9,227 bases of DNA from Rickettsiales bacterium (GCA_031263295.1 JAISGC010000047.1:1-9227), one strand, 5' to 3'; shown: positions 1 through 6,489, counted from the first letter of the stretch. Made by a program: numbers and translations. The notes: a model not told the origin generated them from the letters alone.

Positions 1-2
1 CC

Positions 3-857
3 GACAGCGGAAACTTCGGCGATATTTTGTCCGCCGACAATGTGGTTGCTATGACGGATCCGGTCTATCCCGTTTATAACGATTCCAATGTTATGGCCGG
101 GCGGAAGATTATAACTATGCCGTGCACGGCGGAAAATAATTTCATTCCAGCGCTGCCGACAGAGCGCGCCGATATGATTTATCTGTGCTATCCGAACAAT
201 CCGACGGGCACGGTTCTGACGCGGGACCAGCTGAAAAAGTGGGTCGATTACGCGAACGAAAACGGGTCGTTGATTCTGTTCGATGGAGCATACGAGGCGT
301 TCATTCGGGATGCGGCCGTTCCGCGGAGCATCTATGAGATTCCGGGCGCGGAAAACTGCGCGGTCGAGTTCCGCAGCTTTTCCAAGACCGCGGGCTTTAC
401 CGGCACGCGCTGCGCGTATTCGGTCGTCCCCAAGGCGATTAAACTCGACGGCGATGGCGGGAGTCTGAATCAGATGTGGAACCGCCGCCAGTCGACCAAG
501 TTCAACGGCGCGCCCTATATAATTCAGCGCGGAGCCGAGGCGACATTCTCGGATGCGTCCCGCGCCGAAATCGGCGAATCCATCGCGGCGTATCAGAAAA
601 ACGCGCAGGTCATCAAGTCCGGCCTGACCGAAATGGGATACTCGGTTTGGGGCGGCGACAACGCGCCCTATGTCTGGATGAAAACGCCGGACGGAATCGG
701 CAGCTGGGATTTCTTCGACCGGCTGCTTTCGCAGGCGAAGGTCGTCGGCACGCCGGGCGCCGGATTCGGCAAATCGGGCGAGGGATATTTCCGCCTGACC
801 GCGTTCAACACTTTGGAAAAAACGCGCGCGGCGATGGAGAGGATACGGGGGATGTAG
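3..857 (+). CDS. dapL: LL-diaminopimelate aminotransferase, 5'-truncated by the window edge
   Basis: PLP-dependent class I/II aminotransferase that converts tetrahydrodipicolinate to LL-diaminopimelate in one step, using glutamate as amino donor; cytoplasmic, lysine and peptidoglycan-precursor pathway. The frame is open from base 3, so the true start lies outside the window; about 284 residues are present of the roughly 410 usual for the family. Visible DapL signatures are TDPVYPVY and NVMAG near the beginning, CYPNNPTGTV, LFDGAYEAFI, the PLP-lysine motif SFSKTAGFTGTR (Lys codon at 384-386), NRRQSTKFNG, NAPYVWMKTPDG, SSWDFF-like GSWDFF, and the C-terminal GEGYFRLTAFNT. The conserved blocks run without frameshift to the TAG stop. 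It faces the HopJ-DapB gene, whose reductase domain makes its substrate. A hairpin-bearing palindromic element begins about 25 bp after the stop and could terminate transcription. Identity is very secure; only the N-terminal third is unseen. Confidence 0.96.
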   Translation, partial: DSGNFGDILSADNVVAMTDPVYPVYNDSNVMAGRKIITMPCTAENNFIPALPTERADMIYLCYPNNPTGTVLTRDQLKKWVDYANENGSLILFDGAYEAFIRDAAVPRSIYEIPGAENCAVEFRSFSKTAGFTGTRCAYSVVPKAIKLDGDGGSLNQMWNRRQSTKFNGAPYIIQRGAEATFSDASRAEIGESIAAYQKNAQVIKSGLTEMGYSVWGGDNAPYVWMKTPDGIGSWDFFDRLLSQAKVVGTPGAGFGKSGEGYFRLTAFNTLEKTRAAMERIRGM

Positions 858-880
858 GCAGCGCGACGGGTTCCATGGTT

Positions 881-1080
881 AAAACCAAAACAAACGATTG
901 CGCAAGCAATCGTTTGTCATTCCAGCGCAGGCGGGAATAGGGCTTTCAACCTTATAACGAAAAACTTGTTTCACGGACAAAGATAATTGCAAAAGCAAGT
1001 AGTAGCTGAATGTAAGGTTTAGAACCCTATTCCCGCTTTCGCGGGAATGACAAAAAATCCCATTCGGGATTTTTTGTTTT
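881..1080. repeat. Composite palindromic (MITE-like) element, copy 1
   Basis: A non-coding block of about 200 bp between the convergent dapL and dapB ends. From outside inward it has a terminator-like hairpin on each side (891-916, 11-bp stem with GCAA loop; 1050-1077, 12-bp stem with ATTC loop and T-rich flank), then a dRS3-like palindrome on each side (919-938 and 1029-1048; pattern ATTCCC-N8-GGGAAT, the left one with one mismatch). Inside these is an imperfect inverted pair (AACCTTA near 948-954, TAAGGTT near 1013-1019) around an AT-rich centre. The same architecture occurs inverted at 6511-6702. No open reading frame or transposase is present. The outer hairpins could stop transcription arriving from both genes. 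That it is mobile or was mobile is inference from the two copies. Confidence 0.85.
1050..1080. terminator. Rho-independent-like hairpin at the dapB-side end of copy 1
   Basis: Perfect 12-bp stem (1050-1061 with 1066-1077), loop ATTC, with A-tract on one arm and T-tract on the other, followed by GTTTT. The symmetrical A/T flanks allow it to work as a terminator on either strand. On the minus strand it would lie about 40 bp beyond the dapB stop. Confidence 0.6.
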
Positions 1081-1117
1081 GGTTTTTAGTCGATATTGAA
1101 AGTATGTTCTTAAAAAA

Positions 1118-2272
1118 CTACCCCATCACCTTCATCGCGGCGTCGCGGAAGCGGGCGCGGAGAACATCGGCCCAGTTATAAACGCCCTGCGGTTGTTTCG
1201 CAATCCAGTTCATCGCGTCCAAGGCGCCGCTCGCGAAGCCCTCGCGCGATCCGGCGTGATGGAACAGCTCGACCCTGTCGCCCGCGCCGTTCGCGTATTG
1301 AATCGTGTGCTCGCCGAAAACGCCCAGCAATCTGTCGCTCGAAATTGTGATTTCGTCGTTCGCGCGCGCCGCAACCGCCGGGCCCGCGATGCGCTTCTTG
1401 CCCATAAATCCGCCGTCGATTATGTCGGTCGCCAAAGTCTTCGCCGTGCCGGACACATCCTTTTTCGCCGGGTGATGCTTTTCGTTCACCGCGACATCGT
1501 ATCCGTCGCCCGCGTTCGCCAGCGCCGCCAAAATCCGGTTCGCGAAGAATACCATCTGGACGGATTCGGAAAAGTTCGACGCATAGACAATCGCGGTGCT
1601 CTTCGCGATGTCCGCAATCTCGGCGCCGGTGATTCCGGTCGTGCCGATTACCGCGCGGATTTTATGCCGATCATAGAATCGGATGTTTTTTGCGACCTGG
1701 TCGGGCTGCGTGAAGTCTATCGCCACAATATTGCCGTCGCTGCCGCCGCGCATATTCGACCAGTCTTCCAAGGATGAATACACAAAGTTTCCGCCCGCGA
1801 TGTCGACAATCGCGCAATCCTTTCCGGTATCCCGCCTCCATTTTTCGGCAATCTCGCGCCCCATTTTCCCGTATCCGACAATCAGCGGGCTGGGCCGGGC
1901 CGCCTTGATTTCCTTTGCGTTCGCCCATTCGACCAGCGCCGCGATCGCCGCTTCGTCCGCATCGGCCTTTTTACGCAGCGGCCGGTTTGCAAAATGCACC
2001 TGGTTCAGCCCGTGCGCGGCGAGCAGGCGGATGTTCTTGTGGTTGTCGCCGTTCGGATTGTCGACCACATTCTGGTAATGCTCGGCGAACAATTGCAATG
2101 CCGCCTCTTCGTCCAGCCGCCGCTCCTTTGCGAACGCCAGCACGCGGCCCGCGCCCTGATTCTGGTCCAGCCCGTTCGTGTCGCCCCATCCGTCCGTCAC
2201 GGCAAACTGCGTCGGCGTATAGTCGTAGTTTTTATCTATCACGCTTAAAACCTGTTGGAAGTCGTATTTCAT
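1118..2272 (-). CDS. dapB: HopJ-domain / dihydrodipicolinate reductase fusion
   Basis: 384 residues, clearly two-part. Residues 1-100 match the HopJ type III effector family (PF08888): VLSVIDKNYDYTPTQF, a glycine/asparagine-rich segment near 33-41, VLAFAKERRLDEEAAL, LFAEHYQNVVDNPNGDNHKNIR. The family's molecular function is unknown. Residues about 127-384 are 4-hydroxy-tetrahydrodipicolinate reductase: nucleotide-binding GYGKMG (133-138), AIDFT (184-188), GTTG (210-213), SNFSESVQM, the substrate motif HH (266-267) with K270, D272 and SGTA (274-277), and the C-terminal GEHTIQY and SREGFASGALDA. The substrate motif reads KKDVSGTA, one residue shorter than the usual KxDAPSGTA. A linker of about 25 residues joins the domains and the frame is continuous. 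The start follows AAAGGG at suitable spacing and gives the HopJ domain its complete beginning. The gene is convergent with dapL and divergent from pyrG. The reductase call is secure; the role of the HopJ part is unknown. Confidence 0.93.
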   Translation of the reverse strand: MKYDFQQVLSVIDKNYDYTPTQFAVTDGWGDTNGLDQNQGAGRVLAFAKERRLDEEAALQLFAEHYQNVVDNPNGDNHKNIRLLAAHGLNQVHFANRPLRKKADADEAAIAALVEWANAKEIKAARPSPLIVGYGKMGREIAEKWRRDTGKDCAIVDIAGGNFVYSSLEDWSNMRGGSDGNIVAIDFTQPDQVAKNIRFYDRHKIRAVIGTTGITGAEIADIAKSTAIVYASNFSESVQMVFFANRILAALANAGDGYDVAVNEKHHPAKKDVSGTAKTLATDIIDGGFMGKKRIAGPAVAARANDEITISSDRLLGVFGEHTIQYANGAGDRVELFHHAGSREGFASGALDAMNWIAKQPQGVYNWADVLRARFRDAAMKVMG

Positions 2273-2285
2273 AAGAAACCCTTTT

Positions 2286-2312
2286 GTTATACTTATAAAT
2301 CATATTTGACAA
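2286..2312 (-). promoter_or_regulatory. Candidate sigma-70 promoter for the HopJ-dapB gene
   Basis: On the minus strand TTGTCA (2307-2312) and TATAAC (2286-2291) each match the consensus at 5 of 6 positions; the 15-bp spacer is shorter than ideal. It lies directly ahead of the dapB ribosome site. A TTGACA on the plus strand (2306-2311) overlaps the same bases but has no good -10 partner. Confidence 0.4.
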
Positions 2313-2345
2313 CTTTTCGGCCGCATATGCAAATTATTATTTCGC

Positions 2346-2374
2346 TTGCGGCGCGCGGGCGTTTTCGGCTATCC
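2346..2374 (+). promoter_or_regulatory. Candidate promoter for pyrG
   Basis: TTGCGG (2346-2351) and CTATCC (2369-2374) are separated by 17 bp and would give a very short leader ending in the GAGGAA ribosome site at 2386-2391. Matches are modest, so this is a weak call. Confidence 0.25.
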
Positions 2375-2394
2375 TGCGGTCCCGTGAGGAAATT

Positions 2395-3966
2395 ATGACA
2401 CGATATATATTCATAACCGGCGGGGTTTTATCAAGTTTAGGCAAGGGCGTTTCGGCGGCATCGTTGGGCGCCCTCCTTCAATCGCGGGGATACTCGGTCC
2501 ATTCGCGGAAGTTCGATCCGTATCTGAATGTCGACCCGGGAACGATGTCGCCGTTGCAGCACGGAGAGGTTTATGTAACCGACGACGGATTCGAGACCGA
2601 CCTGAACCTTGGCTATTACGAGCGGTTCCTCGGCGCGAAACTCGGGCGGAACGATTCCGTTTCCGGCGGCCGGATTTACTGGGAGGTCTTGAACGCCGAG
2701 CGCCGCGGAGAATATCTCGGCAAGACCGTTCAGACCATCCCGCACATCAGCAATAAAATAAAAGAATACATCGGGCGGCCCTGCGGCGCGGACTTTGTGC
2801 TTTGCGAAATCGGCGGGACCGTCGGCGACATAGAGGGCAAGATTTTCTTGGAATCAATCCGCCAGTTCGCGAACGATGTCGGGCGGCGGAATGCTATGTT
2901 CGTGCACCTGACGCTGGCGCCGTATCTCGAAAAGTCGGGCGAGCTCAAAACCAAGCCGACCCAGCAATCCGCGCGCATCCTGCTCGAAACCGGAATCCAG
3001 GCCGATATGATTATCGTTCGCACGCCGCGTATGCTCGATTCCGACGAGCGCGAGAAAATCGGAATGTTCTGCAATATTCCGAGCAAAAATGTAATCAGCG
3101 GAATCGATGTCGACAATATCTATCTGCTGCCGCTCGCGTTCGAGGAGCAGAGCGTTTTCGACGCGCTCGCGGATCATTTCGATTTGCCGCCGGATGCGGG
3201 CGATTCGTCGCGGCTGCTTCGCATCAAGAAATATCTGACCGACGATTTGCCGGTCGTAAATATCGCGGTCGTCGGGAAATACTTCGATGTGCCCGACGCG
3301 TATAAGTCATTGAACGAGGCGATCTTCGCCGCGGGTTTGCAGAACAATGCGCGCGTGAAAATTATCGAGGTCGATGCGGAAAAGTTTTCGCCGGATGCGG
3401 TCGCCGGTGCGGACGGGATTCTGGTGCCCGGCGGATTCGGCGAGCGCGGTGTTGCTGGCAAAATCGCCGCCGCAAAATACGCGCGCGAAAACCGCGTGCC
3501 GTATATGGGAATCTGTCTGGGGATGCAGATTGCGGTCATAGAGTTTATGCGAAATGTTATGGGCGTCGCGAATGCGGGATCGACCGAGTTCTCGAAAGAC
3601 TGCGCGCCCGTGATTGATATTATGCGGGACCACGACAAGCCCGATATGGGCGGGACTCTGCGGCTCGGCGCGTATCCGTGCGTTATCAAGCCCGGGACCC
3701 TGGCCGCGCGCGTCTATGGCGCGGGCCAGATTTCCGAGCGCCATCGGCATAGATACGAAATGGACATCGGGCTTGAAGCGGCCATCGCGGAAAAGGGAAT
3801 GATAATTTCTGGTCGCTCGCCGGACGGCAAACTGCCCGAGATAATCGAGTTGTCGGACCATCCGTTTTTTATGGCGGGTCAGTTTCATCCCGAGTTTCAA
3901 TCGAACCCATATGAGGGCCATCCGTTCTTCAACGCGTTTATCAAAGCGGCGGCCGGCAAAAAATAA
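2395..3966 (+). CDS. pyrG: CTP synthase (glutamine-hydrolysing)
   Basis: Makes CTP from UTP, ATP and glutamine-derived ammonia; cytoplasmic, tetrameric in characterised homologues. 523 residues, slightly shorter than the roughly 545 of E. coli PyrG. The N-terminal synthase domain (about 1-265) has the P-loop GGVLSSLGKG (9-18), DPYLNVDPGTMSP, QHGEVYVTDDG, ETDLNLGYYERF, CEIGGTVGDIE and KTKPTQQS. The C-terminal class I glutamine amidotransferase domain (about 285-515) has the oxyanion segment VPGGFGERG, the nucleophile in GICLGMQ (Cys374) and the His498/Glu500 pair in GQFHPEF, so the triad is complete. The ATG is preceded by GAGGAA at 2386-2391 and the first residues align with family starts. 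The gene is divergent from dapB. No GC-rich terminator follows the stop; a tRNA-His starts 47 bp later, so read-through into the tRNA is possible. Confidence 0.98.
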   Translation: MTRYIFITGGVLSSLGKGVSAASLGALLQSRGYSVHSRKFDPYLNVDPGTMSPLQHGEVYVTDDGFETDLNLGYYERFLGAKLGRNDSVSGGRIYWEVLNAERRGEYLGKTVQTIPHISNKIKEYIGRPCGADFVLCEIGGTVGDIEGKIFLESIRQFANDVGRRNAMFVHLTLAPYLEKSGELKTKPTQQSARILLETGIQADMIIVRTPRMLDSDEREKIGMFCNIPSKNVISGIDVDNIYLLPLAFEEQSVFDALADHFDLPPDAGDSSRLLRIKKYLTDDLPVVNIAVVGKYFDVPDAYKSLNEAIFAAGLQNNARVKIIEVDAEKFSPDAVAGADGILVPGGFGERGVAGKIAAAKYARENRVPYMGICLGMQIAVIEFMRNVMGVANAGSTEFSKDCAPVIDIMRDHDKPDMGGTLRLGAYPCVIKPGTLAARVYGAGQISERHRHRYEMDIGLEAAIAEKGMIISGRSPDGKLPEIIELSDHPFFMAGQFHPEFQSNPYEGHPFFNAFIKAAAGKK

Positions 3967-3970
3967 AAAC

Positions 3971-3998
3971 TTGAAATATTTTATTTTTTTATTACCAT
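3971..3998 (+). promoter_or_regulatory. Candidate promoter for tRNA-His
   Basis: TTGAAA (3971-3976, 5 of 6) and TACCAT (3993-3998, 4 of 6) are separated by 16 bp in a very AT-rich stretch just after pyrG. The predicted start would be a few bases upstream of the mature tRNA. Confidence 0.4.
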
Positions 3999-4012
3999 AG
4001 GCGCCGCGCAAT

Positions 4013-4090
4013 GGCGGATGTAGCTCAGTTGGTTAGAGCGTCGGTTTGTGGTACCGAATGTCGCCGGTTCGAATCCGGTCATCCGCCCCA
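4013..4090 (+). tRNA. tRNA-His (anticodon GTG)
   Basis: Complete cloverleaf: acceptor GCGGATG (4014-4020) pairs with CATCCGC (4080-4086), with the extra 5' G (4013) opposite C73 (4087) that is diagnostic for tRNA-His. The anticodon stem TCGGT/ACCGA encloses loop TTGTGGT, anticodon GTG, reading CAC/CAU. The T-arm contains GGTTCGAATCC. CCA is encoded at 4088-4090. The last 24 nt recur in a broken copy downstream (4161-4170 joined to 4256-4268). Confidence 0.98.
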
Positions 4091-4131
4091 TTATTTTACA
4101 AATGCCGCCTTGCGCGGCATTTGTAAAATAA
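4091..4131. terminator. Perfect 18-bp inverted repeat directly after tRNA-His
   Basis: Arms 4091-4108 and 4114-4131 are exact reverse complements around the 5-nt loop CTTGC, starting at the base after the encoded CCA. The inner half of the stem is GC-rich and the outer half is A/T-rich, ending in AAAATAA, so it resembles a bidirectional terminator. It is the likely 3' end signal of the tRNA-His transcript, although the plus-strand T-tract is weak. Confidence 0.6.
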
Positions 4132-4158
4132 TGTTCCGGCGGTTCGGATGAGAACCGA

Positions 4159-4268
4159 GGTTCGAATCCGAGTCAGCGAGCCCGCAGGGCGAGCGCAGTC
4201 GGCGAAGCCGACGAGAACGAGGATACGCGCAGCCGCGAAGCGGCGAGCGAATCCGGTCATCCGCCCCA
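4159..4268 (+). repeat. Duplicated tRNA-His 3' end interrupted by a hairpin element
   Basis: GTTCGAATCCG at 4160-4170 and the segment 4248-4268 together repeat the T-arm and acceptor 3' half of tRNA-His; 4248-4268 is identical to 4070-4090 over 21 nt, including CCA. The two parts share CGAATCCG (4163-4170 and 4248-4255), which looks like an 8-bp target duplication around a 77-bp insert. The insert is made of three small hairpins: GCCC-GCA-GGGC (4180-4190), GTCGGC-GAA-GCCGAC (4198-4212) and GCCGC-GAA-GCGGC (4232-4244). The latter two sit in a repeated GCGCAG-hairpin-CGAG frame. There is no acceptor 5' strand or D-arm, so it is not a functional tRNA. Confidence 0.75.
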
Positions 4269-4279
4269 GTTTCATCATC

Positions 4280-4308
4280 TTGACATTCCGCAAAATAAAT
4301 TATAGCAT
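4280..4308 (+). promoter_or_regulatory. Candidate sigma-70 promoter for a small RNA or leader
   Basis: Perfect TTGACA (4280-4285), 17-bp AT-rich spacer, TAGCAT (4303-4308, 4 of 6). It is the best-matching -35 with ideal spacing in the window. Predicted start is near 4315. Confidence 0.6.
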
Positions 4309-4314
4309 TGTTTC

Positions 4315-4450
4315 CGCAATGATATTTGCAAATCGTTCTTTCGTCGCTTGCTGGCATCACGGATTTTTTCCGGGGCGGCACTCTGCGCGATAAAACGGCT
4401 TAAACAATCGTCTGCAAAGTTTCGACCCCGCCCCGCGCGGGGTCTTTTTT
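4315..4450 (+). ncRNA. Putative small RNA or attenuated leader (about 136 nt)
   Basis: The segment lies between the TTGACA-17-TAGCAT promoter and a strong intrinsic terminator, with no plausible coding sequence. Possible internal structure includes a CGGA/TCCG hairpin around a T-rich loop (near 4353-4365) and a long-range pairing of TTTGCA (near 4325-4330) with TGCAAA (near 4413-4418). I could not match it to 4.5S, 6S, tmRNA or a known riboswitch. The terminator ends 39 bp before the ATG of the next gene, so either a free-standing small RNA or a transcription-attenuating leader fits. End points are inferred. Confidence 0.4.
4424..4450 (+). terminator. Strong Rho-independent terminator
   Basis: Stem GACCCCGC (4424-4431) with GCGGGGTC (4437-4444), 5-nt loop, followed at once by six T residues (4445-4450). 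It lies just upstream of the unknown gene at 4490. Confidence 0.85.
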
Positions 4451-4489
4451 ATGCGACGAAAAACCAACCATAACTTAAAGGATGTGAAA

Positions 4490-5569
4490 ATGAGCAACTA
4501 TGAAGCAATGACCGGCGCCGAAATCGCGGCGATGGTGCCGCCCGGCGGGACCGAGTTCGCCGAGACGCCGATAAGCTATGCGGGCGCGCCGCTTTATGCG
4601 ATGCGGCGAATGCCGACGACGGGCAAGCAATCCGGCGCGGCGCGCAGCGTAAAGGCGAGCCTGCGGAATCTGGGTCGGCCGGTCGAAGGCCCCGTCGACG
4701 CAATCGGAATCCGAAAGGCCGCGAACGAGATAATGGCCTTCGCGGATGTCGGCGGCGGCCGGTTTGTTTCGGCGACGAAGACATCGGCGCTCGGGCCCGG
4801 TCTGGCCGCGCCCGCCGCAGTCTTTTGTCTGTGCCTGTCGATAAACAAAGACTGGACGGAGCCCGCGGGATTTTCGCCGGACGAGATTTTGTCCGCGATG
4901 GATATTGCGGAGACAATCGGCGACGCGCCGGGACGCAAAATCTTTTTGCGATGCCGGTCGGAATATTATCTGAAAGGCCTCGGCGCGTTGGCGTCCGGCG
5001 CGATGGGCGCCGCGGAGTTTCGCGATTACTGCGATATGATTGACGCGCGGCAATCGCGGGTCGATCAACTCGCGCGGGCGATCGCGCCGGATGTCGAGGC
5101 CCGCGATATTATGCCCGAGGCAGAATTGGGCATCGTTCGGGACTCGAAGACTTGGAACGAAGCCGTGCGGAAGTTGGAGCAGGGCGACAAGCGTTGGAAA
5201 ATGATTTTTATGCGGTCCGCGCCGGTCAGCTGCGACGCGTTTATCGACATCGCCGATGCCAAGGCCTATACTGACATAGCGCTGTCGCCGCAAGGCGCGG
5301 ATATGCGGGTCGTTCTGAAACCATCGTGTCGGCGATACTATGAAATGTTCCTGTCCCAGACGCGCGGGATGGAATTGTTCGGCGTGCGCCCGGCCGCGGG
5401 TTCGACACAGGGCTTGTTCCCGCTGGCCGGGACATTCGCGGTTGACGGCGGCCGCGCGGAAAAGTTATACTGGACATCGTTCGAAGACGGCGGCGCCGAC
5501 TTTATCCGCGCTTCGATGCGCGCCTATTCGCCGGCGGTTGTCGCAAGGTTCAAGGAGTTCGTAAAATGA
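4490..5569 (+). CDS. Protein of unknown function, coupled to an S33 hydrolase
   Basis: 359 residues; I do not recognise the family. The ATG at 4490 is chosen because AAAGGA (4477-4482) sits 7 bases ahead, whereas the in-frame ATG at 4451 directly abuts the terminator T-tract and has no ribosome site. No signal peptide, membrane segment or coiled coil is apparent, which suggests a soluble cytoplasmic protein. Notable segments are a small-residue stretch SATKTSALGPGLAAPAAVF near 100, RCRSEYYLKGLGALASGAMG in the middle, and a C-terminal part with LKPSCRRYYEMFLSQT and QGLFPLAGTFAVDGG followed by KLYWTSFEDGG. Codon usage resembles its neighbours. Its TGA stop overlaps the ATG of the next gene (ATGA), so the two are probably translationally coupled and functionally linked. 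An enzyme role is plausible from the partner, but nothing in the sequence proves one. Confidence 0.85.
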   Translation: MSNYEAMTGAEIAAMVPPGGTEFAETPISYAGAPLYAMRRMPTTGKQSGAARSVKASLRNLGRPVEGPVDAIGIRKAANEIMAFADVGGGRFVSATKTSALGPGLAAPAAVFCLCLSINKDWTEPAGFSPDEILSAMDIAETIGDAPGRKIFLRCRSEYYLKGLGALASGAMGAAEFRDYCDMIDARQSRVDQLARAIAPDVEARDIMPEAELGIVRDSKTWNEAVRKLEQGDKRWKMIFMRSAPVSCDAFIDIADAKAYTDIALSPQGADMRVVLKPSCRRYYEMFLSQTRGMELFGVRPAAGSTQGLFPLAGTFAVDGGRAEKLYWTSFEDGGADFIRASMRAYSPAVVARFKEFVK

Positions 5570-6489
5570 TGAAACTATTTTCAAGATTGCCGCGCGCGTT
5601 CGCGGAAGGATGGCTGTCCGCAATGGACGGGCACGAGATTTTTTATCACCAGTTCGGAAATCCGAACGGCGTTCCGGTCGTGTCGTTTCACGGCGGGCCG
5701 GGCAGCAGGTCGAGCGCGAAATACGCCGACCGATGGTTCAATCTGAAAACCCACCGCGTGATTTTGTTCGACCAGCGCGGATGCGGGCGGACGCGCTCCG
5801 TCGACCCGATCCGCAACAATACTCCCGACGCGGCGATCGACGACGCGATGCGGATTCTGAATGCCTGCGGCATCGCGGGCAAAATTATTTCGGCGGGCGC
5901 GTCATACGGCTCGACCTTGGCGCTTTTGTTCGCGGAAAAGTTTCCGGCGCGGGTCCGGCAGATTTGCGTAGGCTCGATATTTCTGGCGCGCAAACGCGAT
6001 GTGCAGGACTGGATGGAGCATGACGCACGGCGATTCTGGCCCGATATGCTGGAAGAAATGGACCGGGTTGCAAAGGGACGGCCGCTGACAAAATATTTCG
6101 CGGGTCTGCTGTTTTCAGGCAAGCGAGCCGACGAGCGCATCGCGCTGAAATACTATGGCAATCTTGAAGACAATGTCGGCAGCCTGACGCCCGGCTTCGC
6201 ATTGCCGCCGCCGGAGGATTACGAGCGGGCGCTGCGGTCGTTCAAGGTCTCGATGCATTTTATATCGAACGGATTTTTTATGACCGACGGGCGCGTGCTG
6301 AAAGACGCGAAAAAGATTGCGAAGATTCCGGCGATTATCGCGCACAACCGGCTGGACCTGTGCTGTCCGTTCGAGCAGGCGTGGAGTTTGCACAAGGCGC
6401 TGCCGAAGTCCGCATTGCACATCGTTCCCGACATCGGGCATGGAGGGGAGAAGTTGAACGCGGCGGTGAAGAAAGCGATGGGGGAGTAA
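5566..6489 (+). CDS. Alpha/beta hydrolase, S33 proline-iminopeptidase-like
   Basis: 307 residues, close to the usual proline iminopeptidase length of about 315. Serine hydrolase with the family's landmarks in order: oxyanion motif HGGPGS (42-47), FDQRGCGRT (68-76), the nucleophile elbow GASYG with Ser113 and the following STLALLFA helix, acid Asp264 in NRLDLCCPFEQAW, and base His292 in DIGHGG. All three triad positions are filled. The lid region (about 140-235) is divergent from well-known family members, so the substrate may not be an N-terminal proline peptide. No signal peptide is evident. The ATG at 5566 overlaps the previous stop and has AAGGAG at 5552-5557; a second ATG at 5569 is equally usable. 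It is the second gene of a two-gene unit and faces the nitroreductase gene across a palindromic element. Confidence 0.92.
   Translation: MMKLFSRLPRAFAEGWLSAMDGHEIFYHQFGNPNGVPVVSFHGGPGSRSSAKYADRWFNLKTHRVILFDQRGCGRTRSVDPIRNNTPDAAIDDAMRILNACGIAGKIISAGASYGSTLALLFAEKFPARVRQICVGSIFLARKRDVQDWMEHDARRFWPDMLEEMDRVAKGRPLTKYFAGLLFSGKRADERIALKYYGNLEDNVGSLTPGFALPPPEDYERALRSFKVSMHFISNGFFMTDGRVLKDAKKIAKIPAIIAHNRLDLCCPFEQAWSLHKALPKSALHIVPDIGHGGEKLNAAVKKAMGE

Noticed and set aside
881..1080. CRISPR array
   Set aside because: The repeats are inverted palindromes with unequal spacing, not regular direct repeats with unique spacers.
1973..2272. HopJ domain as evidence of a type III secretion effector
   Set aside because: The family name comes from Pseudomonas; here the domain is part of a housekeeping enzyme, no secretion genes are visible, and the name does not imply export.
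4070..4268. An integrated mobile island between tRNA direct repeats
   Set aside because: Only 178 bp separate the repeat starts, with no integrase or other gene, so at most it is an attachment-site scar.
4091..4381. Minus-strand open frame of 96 codons over the region after tRNA-His
   Set aside because: It runs through the 18-bp palindrome and the duplicated tRNA fragment, lacks a ribosome site and gives an Arg-rich low-information protein; it is a by-product of the repeats.
4315..4450. 4.5S RNA, 6S RNA or tmRNA
   Set aside because: No SRP-RNA core motif, no obvious 6S-like open central bubble and no tmRNA tag or alanine acceptor arm could be found, so only an unnamed small RNA or leader is claimed.
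4451..4489. Upstream ATG at 4451 as start of the unknown protein
   Set aside because: It directly abuts the T-tract of the terminator without a ribosome site, while the ATG at 4490 has AAAGGA at good spacing.
4475..5293. Long minus-strand frame opposite the unknown gene
   Set aside because: Arg- and His-rich composition typical of an antisense frame in GC-biased DNA; the plus-strand gene has a ribosome site and a coupled partner.
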